Below are positions 1 to 7,425 of a DNA stretch of 8,872 nt, piece by piece. Made by a program: the position numbers and the translations under genes. Below the pieces are notes generated by a model, which ran no database searches, was not told where the DNA came from, and worked only from the letters and a program-made list of their open reading frames with translations. This DNA comes from Gammaproteobacteria bacterium (GTDB lineage Bacteria; Pseudomonadota; Gammaproteobacteria; Thiomicrospirales; Thiomicrospiraceae), in assembly GCA_013153955.1 (NCBI GenBank), contig JAADDM010000039.1, positions 1-8,872 on the forward strand, in the 5' to 3' direction. Position 1 is the first letter of the stretch. The number at the start of each line of letters is the position of its first letter.

Positions 1-34
1 CCCTATTCCCTTCAAAAACAGGGTCTTAAAACCC

Positions 35-74
35 AAAAAGCCATTTTAACCAGGCCTGGTTAAAATGGCTTTTT
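35..74. terminator. Bidirectional Rho-independent terminator (40-bp perfect palindrome)
   Basis: Bases 35-74 form a perfect palindrome: every base pairs from A35/T74 to the central GGCC. As RNA it would fold into a stem of about 18 bp with a minimal GGCC loop. It begins with AAAAAG and ends with CTTTTT, so both strands have a U-run after a strong stem. It lies 67 bp past the stop of thrB and probably terminates thrB on the minus strand and an unseen plus-strand gene ending left of the window. The structure is seen directly; terminator function is inferred from its shape and position. Confidence 0.85.
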
Positions 75-141
75 TGTGACTTGATTTTATTATTAAAACC
101 GCGAGTTGCTTTTTATTCACCCTGCGATAACAGACCCAGCG

Positions 142-1095
142 TTACGAAGTGGCTTGATGCAAACTCAGTACCTTTTTAAATACATCAGGATCTTTAATTT
201 GGGTCATTTCTCCTTCACGGGGCATACATTTATCTTTCAACCGCGACAGTAAAAAACGTAAAGAGGCTAATCGTAGTGCTGCTGGCCAAGCAGCCTGTTC
301 CGCTTCGGTAAGTGGGCGCTGTGTCTGATAAGCAGCCAACATCGCATCCACTTTATCGGCATCAAAATGAATGTCCGAAACTGCTTCGGTATTCACTCTC
401 GCCCAATCATTGACCATCACCGCTAGGTCATATAAAAATGCTGCATTACACGCGTAATAGAGGTCAATAATGCCCGTGAGGGTATCGCCATCAAACAGCG
501 CATTGTCACAGAATAGGTCGGCATGAATAACCCCTTGCGGCAGATGCGCCCAGTCGACCTTGGCCTGATAAGCCAGTTCAGCCTCAACAATGGCACGCTC
601 TTCTGCACTTAGCTGTGCGCCAATTTCTTGGTAGGTCGCTTGCATCCAATCTAGGCCACGGTCATTGCTGCGCACCTGCTCATAGTCCTGACCTGCTTTG
701 TGAAAACGCGCTAACTGCTCGCCCATCACTGCACACTGACGTGTAGAGGGGTGATCGACCCCGCCACCGGTTAAGCGTTCGACCAAAGCCGCGGGTTTAT
801 CACACAGCGTTTTCAAATACCCTTTAGTTCGGGTCGGCATCGGCTGTGCCGTTGGGATTTTATGTTCGGCCATAAAAGCCATAATATTTAAAAAGTACGG
901 TAACTCTTCAAAGCTATGGTGCTCAAAAATGGTTAATACAAACTGCTGACGCACGCCTTGTTGAGTCGTATTTACAAAGTAGTTAGTATTCTCTATGCCA
1001 GCACTGATGCCCTCAAAACTTTCAAGCGTTCCGACATCGTAATCTTCTAAAAAGTGAACTAGCTGGGTCTCTGTAACGACGGTATAGACAGACAT
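142..1095 (-). CDS. thrB: Homoserine kinase, aminoglycoside-phosphotransferase-fold type
   Basis: This 317-residue cytoplasmic protein phosphorylates L-homoserine with ATP, the step before threonine synthase in threonine biosynthesis. It belongs to the APH/choline-kinase-fold ThrB of proteobacteria, not the GHMP-kinase ThrB of E. coli. The N-terminus has the family pattern MSVYT...FEGISAGIENTNYFV (residues 1-41). The catalytic loop is HADLFCDN (191-198, with D193 as base and N198), followed by the metal-binding IID (D211) and YYACN (213-217). The C-terminus carries the usual SLRFLLSRL helix (278-286). Length is typical and no lesion is seen. The chosen ATG gives the family's normal N-terminus. 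No convincing Shine-Dalgarno precedes it; instead GAGACCCT ends 4 bases before the ATG. It is divergent from polA, so the 143-bp gap must hold both promoters. The usual aspartate after YYACN is alanine here (A218), a mild variation. Confidence 0.95.
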   Translation of the reverse strand: MSVYTVVTETQLVHFLEDYDVGTLESFEGISAGIENTNYFVNTTQQGVRQQFVLTIFEHHSFEELPYFLNIMAFMAEHKIPTAQPMPTRTKGYLKTLCDKPAALVERLTGGGVDHPSTRQCAVMGEQLARFHKAGQDYEQVRSNDRGLDWMQATYQEIGAQLSAEERAIVEAELAYQAKVDWAHLPQGVIHADLFCDNALFDGDTLTGIIDLYYACNAAFLYDLAVMVNDWARVNTEAVSDIHFDADKVDAMLAAYQTQRPLTEAEQAAWPAALRLASLRFLLSRLKDKCMPREGEMTQIKDPDVFKKVLSLHQATS

Positions 1096-1098
1096 AAA

Positions 1099-1120
1099 TA
1101 GGGTCTCTAAGTAGGGTCTC
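1099..1120. repeat. Short direct repeat TAGGGTCTC in the thrB leader
   Basis: TAGGGTCTC occurs at 1099-1107 and again at 1112-1120, a 13-base period. On the thrB strand this is GAGACCCTA twice, the nearer copy ending 4 bases before the start codon. TAGGGT recurs at 1142-1147. It could bind a regulator, act at translation initiation, or be a local duplication. No function can be assigned from the sequence. Confidence 0.4.
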
Positions 1121-1238
1121 AGGCTAAGGGCTAACAGCGTCTAGGGTGAATAAATTCAACACGGGACGAATAAGCTAAAAAGCACTCGTGGATAGTTGGT
1201 AAAATAATGCGATAAATTTTACCATACCGAGCCTGTAA

Positions 1239-4079
1239 ATGACTGAATCAATCACCGAATCCACTCCGCAAATCATCACCCAGCCTAATAGCCCATTTAT
1301 TATGGTCGATGGCTCCTCCTACTTGTTTAGAGCATTTCACGGAATGCCGCCTTTAACCAATAGCAAAGGCCAAGCAACTGGAGCGATTTTTGGCGTCATT
1401 AACATGCTAGGAAAGCTACTCGAAAAATATCAGCCTGAAAAAATGGCGGTTATTTTCGATGCCAAAGGCCCCACCTTTCGTAACGAAATGTATTCGGAAT
1501 ACAAAGCACACCGCCCGCCTATGCCAGATGAGCTACGCAGCCAGATTGATCCAATTCTGGAAATTGTTAAAGCGCTAGGCCTGCCCCTCTTGGTGATTGA
1601 CGGCGTGGAGGCCGATGATGTTATGGGCACATTGGCACAACAGGCAACCGAGGCCAAGCTTGAGACCCTTATCTCTACGGGAGATAAAGATTTGGCGCAA
1701 CTGGTCAATGAGCATGTCACCCTCATTAATACCATGACGAATACCCTCTCTACCCCTGAATATGTGGTTGAGAAGTTTGGCGTACGTCCCGATCAAATCA
1801 TTGACTACCTAGCTCTAATGGGGGATAGCGCCGATAATATCCCCGGTATTCCTAAGTGTGGGCCTAAAACAGCAGTTAAGTGGCTTAACTCTTTTGGTAG
1901 CCTAGATAATCTGGTTGAGAATGCCCCGATGATTGGCGGAAAAATTGGCGAAAACCTGCGAAACAACCTAGAGCAATTAGAACTATCACGCAAACTCACC
2001 ACGATTAAATTGGATTGTGACCTGCCCCTCGGCTTAGATGAACTACAGCGCAAGCCTGCGGATATGGCACGCCTACAAGAACTGTTTGCCGAATATGATC
2101 TAAAAAGCTGGCTTAATCAAGTGATGAATGGCCAAGTGCCCTTTACCCAAACCACTGGCACACAAGCGCCTGCGCCCTTAAAGCCAGCCGAGACAAATGA
2201 TGCCGGTGAAGCCATTACCACCACCTCGGTTGAAAGTGCAGCCACAACCACCGCCAAACACTATGAAACCATCTATATGCCTGCGCAATTTGAGCGTTGG
2301 ATAGAGCGTATTGAAGCCGCAGATTTATTTGCCATTGATACCGAAACCACCTCTTTAGACACGCAACAAGCCCAAATTGTTGGTATCTGTTTGGCGGTTA
2401 AAAACCCCAATGATGACCATAACCTAGCCTGCTACATTCCATTAGCACACGATTACGAAGGTGCGCCTGATCAACTTGATTTAAACAAAGTACTTAATCG
2501 CTTAAAACCTATCTTAGAAGACCCAAATGCAGCTAAATGTGGTCAAAACCTAAAATATGACTGGCATGTTCTAAAAAACCACGGCATTACGCTTCAAGGT
2601 ATTCAGTTTGATACCATGCTGGAGTCCTACAGCCTAAACAGCATCGCCACGCGCCATAATATGGACGATTTAGCCCTTAAATACCTTAATCACCGCACCA
2701 CACATTTTGAAGAGATTGCCGGTAAAGGCAAAAAGCAGCTCACTTTTAATCAAATTCCAATAAAAGAAGCCGCACCCTATGCCGCAGAAGATGCTGATAT
2801 TACCCTGCAACTTCACCAAACACTTTGGAAACAGTTAGAAGCAGAACCTAGCTTAAAGTATGTCTTTACCGACATAGAAATGCCTTTACTGCCTGTTTTA
2901 GCACACATGGAACGAAATGGTGTCTTGCTAGATACAGCCATGCTGGCACAACAGAGTGAAGAGATTACCCAAAAATTGGCCGATTTAGAGCAAAAAGCCC
3001 ACCTCATTGCAGGCGAAGCCTTTAACTTAAACTCCTCTAAACAGTTGCAAGTGGTGCTATTTGAAACCCTTGAGCTGCCCATTATTAAAAAGACTCCGAA
3101 AGGTCAGGCCTCAACCGCAGAACCTGTTTTAGCAGAGCTGGCAGAACAGGGTCACGAGATGCCTACCCTTATTTTAGAGTACCGTAGCCTAGCCAAATTA
3201 AAGTCTACCTATACCGACTCTCTGCCTAAACAGATAGATCCTGATTCTGGCCGTATTCACACCTCCTATATGCAAGCGGTCGCCTCAACCGGTCGCCTCT
3301 CATCTACCGAGCCCAACCTACAGAACATCCCGGTGCGCTCTGCTGAAGGGCGTCGTATTCGACAAGCCTTTATTACCCGTCCGGGCTACACGATGGTAGC
3401 AGCCGATTACTCACAAATCGAACTGCGTATCATGGCGCACCTTTCAGGCGACGAAGGCTTACTTAACGCCTTCTCACAAGGCATCGACATTCACCAAGCC
3501 ACCGCTTCTGAAATATTTGGCATCGCTGTAGATGAAGTCACAACCGATCAACGTCGTAACGCCAAAGCCGTCAACTTCGGCCTAATTTACGGAATGTCTG
3601 CATTTGGATTAGCCAAACAGCTAAATGTATCGCGTGGCGTGGCGCAAGAGTATATCAACCTCTATTTTGCACGTTATCCCGGTGTTTTAAATTACATGGA
3701 AAATACCAAAGAGCAGGCCAAAGAGACAGGCTATGTTGAAACCCTAAAAGGTCGTCGCCTTTATCTGCCTGACATCAATGCTCGTAATGGCCAGCTGCGC
3801 CAATATGCAGAACGCACCGCCATCAACGCGCCAATGCAGGGAACGGCAGCCGACATTATTAAAATTGCCATGATAAAAATGGAAGCTTGGCTAACCGAGT
3901 GCGATTTAGACCTACAGATGCTCATGCAGGTACACGATGAACTGGTCTTTGAAATTGCCGACAAAGACTTAAATGCGGCTAAAGTAGAAATAAAACGCAT
4001 TATGGAGAGTGCTTTAGCGCTAAAAGTACCGTTGATTGTCGATATTGGTCAAGGTATAAACTGGGATGAAGCGCATTAA
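1239..4079 (+). CDS. polA: DNA polymerase I
   Basis: This 946-residue protein (E. coli has 928) fills gaps and removes primers in replication and repair. The 5' nuclease domain (about 20-300) has VDGSSYLF with D24, EADD (124-127), STGDKD (146-151), GDSADN (195-200) and the helix-hairpin-helix CGPKTA (207-212). The 3'-5' exonuclease domain (about 340-535) keeps its residues: D367 and E369 in AIDTET, D441 in LKYD, Y514 and D518 in YAAEDAD, so proofreading should be active. The polymerase domain has motif A DYSQIELR (D723), the O-helix RRNAKAVNFGLIYG (R772, K776, F780) and motif C QVHDE (H899, D900). Residues 300-340 are a Thr/Ala-rich linker. The N-terminus is about 10 residues longer than in E. 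coli; M22 is an alternative start, but the ATG at 1239 has CGAGCCT 4 bases upstream. It is divergent from thrB. I see no convincing terminator after it. Confidence 0.98.
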   Translation: MTESITESTPQIITQPNSPFIMVDGSSYLFRAFHGMPPLTNSKGQATGAIFGVINMLGKLLEKYQPEKMAVIFDAKGPTFRNEMYSEYKAHRPPMPDELRSQIDPILEIVKALGLPLLVIDGVEADDVMGTLAQQATEAKLETLISTGDKDLAQLVNEHVTLINTMTNTLSTPEYVVEKFGVRPDQIIDYLALMGDSADNIPGIPKCGPKTAVKWLNSFGSLDNLVENAPMIGGKIGENLRNNLEQLELSRKLTTIKLDCDLPLGLDELQRKPADMARLQELFAEYDLKSWLNQVMNGQVPFTQTTGTQAPAPLKPAETNDAGEAITTTSVESAATTTAKHYETIYMPAQFERWIERIEAADLFAIDTETTSLDTQQAQIVGICLAVKNPNDDHNLACYIPLAHDYEGAPDQLDLNKVLNRLKPILEDPNAAKCGQNLKYDWHVLKNHGITLQGIQFDTMLESYSLNSIATRHNMDDLALKYLNHRTTHFEEIAGKGKKQLTFNQIPIKEAAPYAAEDADITLQLHQTLWKQLEAEPSLKYVFTDIEMPLLPVLAHMERNGVLLDTAMLAQQSEEITQKLADLEQKAHLIAGEAFNLNSSKQLQVVLFETLELPIIKKTPKGQASTAEPVLAELAEQGHEMPTLILEYRSLAKLKSTYTDSLPKQIDPDSGRIHTSYMQAVASTGRLSSTEPNLQNIPVRSAEGRRIRQAFITRPGYTMVAADYSQIELRIMAHLSGDEGLLNAFSQGIDIHQATASEIFGIAVDEVTTDQRRNAKAVNFGLIYGMSAFGLAKQLNVSRGVAQEYINLYFARYPGVLNYMENTKEQAKETGYVETLKGRRLYLPDINARNGQLRQYAERTAINAPMQGTAADIIKIAMIKMEAWLTECDLDLQMLMQVHDELVFEIADKDLNAAKVEIKRIMESALALKVPLIVDIGQGINWDEAH

Positions 4080-4118
4080 AAAACACTTAATGTATGAACT
4101 CTACCTACCCGCTTAAAT

Positions 4119-4147
4119 TTAAAACATGTAGATACACGTGGTACAAT
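4119..4147 (+). promoter_or_regulatory. Candidate sigma70-type promoter of the toxin-antitoxin operon
   Basis: A -35-like TTAAAA (4119-4124) and a -10-like TACAAT (4142-4147, five of six consensus bases) are separated by exactly 17 bp. Transcription would start near 4154, giving a leader of about 70 bases before the antitoxin ATG at 4226. The element is embedded in the inverted repeat described separately, which fits autorepression. This is consensus matching by eye only. Confidence 0.55.
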
Positions 4148-4156
4148 GTATCTACA
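4127..4156. promoter_or_regulatory. Operator: perfect 10-bp inverted repeat upstream of the toxin-antitoxin pair
   Basis: TGTAGATACA (4127-4136) and its exact reverse complement TGTATCTACA (4147-4156) flank a 10-bp spacer, so the half-sites are centred 20 bp apart, about two helical turns on one DNA face. The right arm begins on the last base of the -10-like TACAAT and the left arm lies between -35 and -10. The arrangement matches the operators of autoregulated type II toxin-antitoxin operons, where a ribbon-helix-helix antitoxin dimer pair binds and the toxin modulates repression. The symmetry is seen directly; binding by the downstream antitoxin is inferred. Confidence 0.75.
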
Positions 4157-4225
4157 ATAAAACAGATTAATTAAGTACGCTTAACTTGCAACCGTCCGTA
4201 CCCCTCCCCATTTAAGAGCCCTACT

Positions 4226-4453
4226 ATGAAAAAAGCCATTAATATTCGCTTAGATGAAACCTTACTATCAGACCTAGACTCTTATGCTAAAGAGTTAGAT
4301 AGGACACGTACGTACCTGATCGAAAAATCTGTTAGTGCTTATTTTGATACCTTAGATGAGTTAATTGCAGACCAACGCATTGATCAGATAAAACAGGGAC
4401 AAACGGAGGTTTATTCACTAGAGCAGGTTGCCGCAAAACTAGGCTTGGAATAA
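4226..4453 (+). CDS. Ribbon-helix-helix antitoxin (RelB/ParD/CopG-like)
   Basis: This 75-residue protein starts with the RHH pattern: a short strand (KKAINIRLDE, 2-11), helix A (TLLSDLDSYAKEL, 12-24) and helix B after the RTRTYLIEKSVSAYF turn (27-41). The C-terminal half (45-75, ending YSLEQVAAKLGLE) resembles the toxin-wrapping tail of RelB/ParD antitoxins, which end in a similar YSxEEVxxxLGL. Expected roles are neutralising the toxin encoded next and repressing the operon through the upstream inverted repeat. AAGAG (4214-4218) seven bases before the ATG is a partial Shine-Dalgarno. The stop codon TAA (4451-4453) shares its last A with the toxin ATG, so the two genes are translationally coupled. 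Family level is confident; the exact antitoxin class cannot be settled from sequence alone. Confidence 0.88.
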   Translation: MKKAINIRLDETLLSDLDSYAKELDRTRTYLIEKSVSAYFDTLDELIADQRIDQIKQGQTEVYSLEQVAAKLGLE

Positions 4454-4704
4454 TGTTTAAAATTTTGATTCCAAAACCCGCACTGAAAGAACTCTCTAAA
4501 ATTGATAAACCAAACCAGCGCCTTATTTATGACAAAATAAAAACATTGGAATCTGGTGACTTTTCTCAAGACAGAGCACTAAAAGGTAAACATCAAGGTA
4601 AGTATAGAAAACGCGCTGGAAATTACCGAATCATCTACCTAAAAGAGGGGGATATTCTTGTCATCACCTTAATTAGAATTGCACACAGAAAAGAGGTTTA
4701 TTAA
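4453..4704 (+). CDS. RelE/ParE-superfamily toxin
   Basis: This 83-residue basic protein has the RelE/ParE plan: an N-terminal strand (FKILIPKPA), two helices (about 9-33, LKELSKIDKPNQRLIYDKIK), then a beta-sheet core with LKG (43-45), GKYRKRAGNYRIIY (49-62) and the terminal AHRKEVY (77-83). R52, R54, R59, R79 and Y83 occupy positions where family members carry catalytic or RNA-contacting basic and tyrosine residues. RelE-like members cleave mRNA on the ribosome; ParE-like members poison DNA gyrase. The R/K-rich YR-x-R...HRK-x-VY pattern leans towards the RelE side, but this is inference. It overlaps the antitoxin stop by one base (TAATG), so it depends on translation of the antitoxin. No truncation or missing key residue is seen, so it is probably functional. 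The pair looks AT-richer than polA, consistent with horizontal gain. Confidence 0.88.
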   Translation: MFKILIPKPALKELSKIDKPNQRLIYDKIKTLESGDFSQDRALKGKHQGKYRKRAGNYRIIYLKEGDILVITLIRIAHRKEVY

Positions 4705-4710
4705 GCCTCT
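4692..4710 (+). terminator. Weak hairpin overlapping the toxin stop codon
   Basis: AGAGG (4692-4696) pairs with CCTCT (4706-4710), extended inward by a G.U and two A-T pairs around a three-base loop. It spans the toxin stop codon. The following bases (ACACTTTC) are a poor U-run, so intrinsic termination would be inefficient. It may instead protect the 3' end of the transcript. Confidence 0.35.
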
Positions 4711-4823
4711 ACACTTTCAGCAATACTTAGCCCTTAAAAATACATTCAGCCTATTCCGTTTAAACCTCCATACCTCTTTTGGCACGGGATGTTTCAGCGA
4801 TAACCCCTAAATAAAGACCCCTC

Positions 4824-6653
4824 ATGAGCAGCCAACCCCCTAATAACATCGCACTAGACGTGCTTCAGTCTATCTTTGGTTACAATGAATTTAGAGCCCA
4901 ACAAGCTGAAATTATTGACGATATTATTCAAGGCCGAGACAGCTTTGTACTGATGCCCACTGGCGGCGGTAAATCCCTCTGTTATCAAATTCCAGCCCTA
5001 GTGCGCTCAGGCACAGCCATCGTAATCTCCCCACTGATTGCCCTAATGCAAGACCAAGTTTCCGCACTTAAAGCCTATGGCATACGTGCAGAGTATTACA
5101 ACTCAAGCCTAGATCCAGACACCGAACATGAGATAATGCGTCAACTGCACATGGGTGAGCTAGACCTGCTCTACGTCTCACCAGAGCGCCTACTACAACC
5201 TGCTTTTTTAAGCCAGTTGCAAAGCCTGCCTATTTCACTGTTTGCCATTGATGAAGCTCACTGTATTTCACAATGGGGCCATAACTTTAGACCAGAATAT
5301 GCTCGAATAGGCGCGTTAAGAGCCCTCTTTCCAGACGTACCTTTTATCGCCTTAACCGCCACGGCCGACCATGCTACCCGCCACGATATTTTGGATAAAT
5401 TGCACTTTAATCAGCCCCAAGTGCATATCAGCAGTTTTGATCGGCCTAATATTCGCTATACCGTTATGGAAAAGCGCCAGCCGCTTAAACAGTTGGCAAC
5501 TTTTTTAGAGGATCATAAAACAGAGTGCGGCATTGTCTACGCCCTAAGCCGTAAAAAAGTAGAAGAGGTTGCAGAGAACTTAAAAGGCCTTGGTTATCGA
5601 GTCAAAGCCTATCATGCAGGCCTGCCTAGCGATGTTCGCCAAAGTGTACACCAAGGGTTCTTACGTGATGAAATCGACATTGTGGTCGCAACCGTCGCTT
5701 TTGGAATGGGCATTGATAAATCTAACGTGCGCTTTGTCGTGCATTATGACCTACCCAAAAATATTGAAGGCTATTATCAAGAAACCGGGCGTGCAGGGCG
5801 TGATGGCCTAGATTCCGAGGCACTACTGCTGTTTGGAATGCAGGATGTGGCCACCGCAAAATACTTTGTTGAAAATGTACCAGATGAAGAGCAGCGTCGC
5901 ATTGAAAACTTTAAACTCTCTAGCATGGTTAACTTTGCAGAAGCGCAAAACTGTCGCCGCAATGTCCTACTAAACTACTTTGGCGAGCCCAGCCACAAAC
6001 CCTGCGGAAACTGCGATGTCTGCCTAAACCCACCCACCCTGTTTGATGGCAAAGTAGCCGCCCAAAAAGCCCTATCCTGTGTTTATAGACTCGGAGAATC
6101 TTTTGGTGCAAAACATATTATTGATGTATTAAGAGGCATGGATAATGAACGTATCCGCAGCTTAAATCATAAAGAGATTAGCACCTATGGCGTGGGCAAA
6201 GACTACTCAGCCCATGAGTGGAACAGTATCTTGCGCCAATTAATTCACCTAGGCTACCTCTATCAGGACATTCAAAACTACTCCACCCTCAAGCTTACCC
6301 AAAGCTCTGGTGATCTTCTAAAAGGTAAAATAGAGTTAGATTTGGCATTTCCTAAAAAAGAGGTGAAAGGCGGGAAAAAACGCACCACAAGCGGTAAAAA
6401 GTCCTCAAAAGACAGCTTGCTCGATAAAGACAGAGCGTTATTTGAAGAGCTTAGAACGCTACGTAAAGAGATTGCCGACAGTGAAGACATCCCCGCCTAC
6501 CAAGTATTTGGCGATGCCGCACTGGTTGAAATGGCACAACAACGCCCAACTGACGACTCTGAATTGCTCAGAATAAGCGGAGTCGGGGAAACCAAACTGG
6601 CACGCTTTGGCTTTGAGTTCTTAAACTGCCTAAGACAGAATCAACATCTTTAG
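4824..6653 (+). CDS. recQ: ATP-dependent DNA helicase RecQ
   Basis: This 609-residue 3'-5' helicase unwinds recombination and stalled-fork intermediates and initiates RecF-pathway repair. Domain order is canonical. Helicase lobe 1 has motif 0 (FRAQQ, 23-27), Walker A (TGGGKS, 46-51), DEAH (143-146) and the aromatic-rich loop (149-159). Lobe 2 has VATVAFGMGIDK (288-299) and motif VI QETGRAGRDG (319-328) with arginine fingers R323 and R326. The zinc site has C377, C394, C397 and C400, followed by an RQC winged helix (about 405-505), a Lys/Ser-rich linker (508-532) and a C-terminal HRDC domain (about 535-605). Length equals E. coli RecQ and nothing is broken. The aromatic-rich loop reads WGHNFRP rather than the usual WGHDFRP. 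The ATG at 4824 gives the expected N-terminus and is preceded by AAGACCCCT one base upstream rather than a Shine-Dalgarno. It lies 119 bp after the toxin and convergent to the regulator. Confidence 0.97.
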   Translation: MSSQPPNNIALDVLQSIFGYNEFRAQQAEIIDDIIQGRDSFVLMPTGGGKSLCYQIPALVRSGTAIVISPLIALMQDQVSALKAYGIRAEYYNSSLDPDTEHEIMRQLHMGELDLLYVSPERLLQPAFLSQLQSLPISLFAIDEAHCISQWGHNFRPEYARIGALRALFPDVPFIALTATADHATRHDILDKLHFNQPQVHISSFDRPNIRYTVMEKRQPLKQLATFLEDHKTECGIVYALSRKKVEEVAENLKGLGYRVKAYHAGLPSDVRQSVHQGFLRDEIDIVVATVAFGMGIDKSNVRFVVHYDLPKNIEGYYQETGRAGRDGLDSEALLLFGMQDVATAKYFVENVPDEEQRRIENFKLSSMVNFAEAQNCRRNVLLNYFGEPSHKPCGNCDVCLNPPTLFDGKVAAQKALSCVYRLGESFGAKHIIDVLRGMDNERIRSLNHKEISTYGVGKDYSAHEWNSILRQLIHLGYLYQDIQNYSTLKLTQSSGDLLKGKIELDLAFPKKEVKGGKKRTTSGKKSSKDSLLDKDRALFEELRTLRKEIADSEDIPAYQVFGDAALVEMAQQRPTDDSELLRISGVGETKLARFGFEFLNCLRQNQHL

Positions 6654-6753
6654 AAATAGAGAACAACCAGGCCTGTCTGTTTAGAAAAGTGTTAAATAAG
6701 CCTGATATTAACGTGTATTGCTTAGATAAGCTCTTTTGTGTTTAGTATCCACA

Positions 6754-6778
6754 AAGACAGGGTTATACGCCCTGTTTT
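6754..6778. terminator. Hairpin between convergent recQ and the regulator
   Basis: AAGACAGGG (6754-6762) pairs with CCCTGTTTT (6770-6778) as nine base pairs including one G.U, with a seven-base loop. On the plus strand the stem ends in four T's and then AAAA, giving a modest terminator for recQ 100 bp upstream. On the minus strand the same hairpin covers the regulator's stop codon (6763-6765), and its downstream T-run (TCTTTG) is imperfect. Bidirectional use is plausible for convergent genes but not proven. Confidence 0.5.
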
Positions 6779-7425
6779 AAAATACAGAAGCAGTAGCCCG
6801 CTTTGCCCTCTCTCACCGTTGTCACACCAAACCGATGATCAATGGTGTTACGTATCTGCTTTATCGCCACAGAAACAATACTCGGGCTCACTGTATCAGG
6901 ATCTAACCAAAGGGCATTTAGTAACTCTGCAGTAGAAATCTCTTCATCCCCATGATTCGCTAAATACGCCAATACCTCAAAAGGCTTACCTTTTAAGCCA
7001 ACATTAACTCCCTCATAACAGACCGATTTATCAGCAGGGTCAATCACCAAACTTCCTACCACCACTTTATTAAGCTGTGTGCGCGAACGAAACGCCTCTA
7101 TACACTCCACTAACGTCTCACCAGTGCAAGGCCAATCAATACACCCCTCTTCTGCCAACTCAAGCTTAACAAGCTCATATTCGACTGAGGACAGCAGCAT
7201 TAAAGCCGTTTTAGAAGACCTATTCCGCAAAAACTCCAAACGATCATAATCTCCCTGTACCCACCCTAAGGAGGAGATCAAAACAAAGTCATAATGCCGA
7301 ATATCAGAATAGAATTTAGCCTTCTCCAACGTCTCAACCACATCAACCTGATAACCAAGGTATTTAAGTCCAGCCACTGCTTCTCGCTGTAACAACACCT
7401 CTTTTTCCAACAATAAAATACGCAT
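6763..7425 (-). CDS. Orphan OmpR-family regulator with degenerate receiver, HP1043/HsrA/CosR-like
   Basis: This 220-residue protein has an N-terminal receiver-like domain (1-113) and a C-terminal winged-helix DNA-binding domain (about 120-216). The receiver lacks its phosphorylation chemistry: the acidic pair is E7-K8, the phospho-acceptor position after YDFVLI is S51, and the conserved Lys-Pro is W98-P99. It should therefore not be driven by a histidine kinase, and no kinase gene is adjacent. MRILLLEKE, GSLVIDP, LKGKPFEVL (144-152), the P-x-IVSVAIKQIRN recognition helix (181-193) and the GYCFC end (210-214) resemble, as I recall it, Helicobacter HP1043 (HsrA) and Campylobacter CosR, essential homeostatic regulators of oxidative stress and metabolism. 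Six cysteines (95, 100, 108, 136, 212, 214) include a C-x-C in the wing where a GYRF is usual. It is transcribed alone, convergent to recQ, with an AT-rich upstream region. Assignment to the OmpR fold is strong; the HsrA-like label is by memory and less certain. Confidence 0.85.
   Translation of the reverse strand: MRILLLEKEVLLQREAVAGLKYLGYQVDVVETLEKAKFYSDIRHYDFVLISSLGWVQGDYDRLEFLRNRSSKTALMLLSSVEYELVKLELAEEGCIDWPCTGETLVECIEAFRSRTQLNKVVVGSLVIDPADKSVCYEGVNVGLKGKPFEVLAYLANHGDEEISTAELLNALWLDPDTVSPSIVSVAIKQIRNTIDHRFGVTTVREGKAGYCFCILKQGV

Noticed and set aside
1..29. A reading frame open from the window edge to a TAA at 27-29, possibly the 3' end of a plus-strand gene before the palindromic terminator.
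   Set aside because: Nine codons are too few to recognise anything, and the other frames are equally open by chance.
1196..1218. TAAAAT and ATAAAT as -10 elements for polA.
   Set aside because: They resemble -10 boxes, but no acceptable -35 lies 16-18 bp upstream, so no promoter is called.
4074..4092. CATTAA / TTAATG inverted repeat at the polA stop codon as a terminator.
   Set aside because: The six-pair stem is nearly all A-T and no U-run follows, so it would not terminate transcription.
4175..4201. GTACG / CGTAC inverted repeat in the toxin-antitoxin leader as a second operator.
   Set aside because: Five-base arms with a 17-base spacer are expected by chance at this length.
4779..4806. 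TTGGCA as a -35 for recQ.
   Set aside because: No -10-like hexamer occurs at 15-19 bp downstream.
6720..6737. GCTTAGATAAGC hairpin followed by TCTTTT after recQ as a terminator.
   Set aside because: Only four stable pairs with a four-base loop; the hairpin at 6754-6778 is stronger.
6738..6935. Plus-strand 65-codon reading frame opposite the 3' end of the regulator.
   Set aside because: It is antisense to a well-supported gene and shows no recognisable domain or ribosome binding site.
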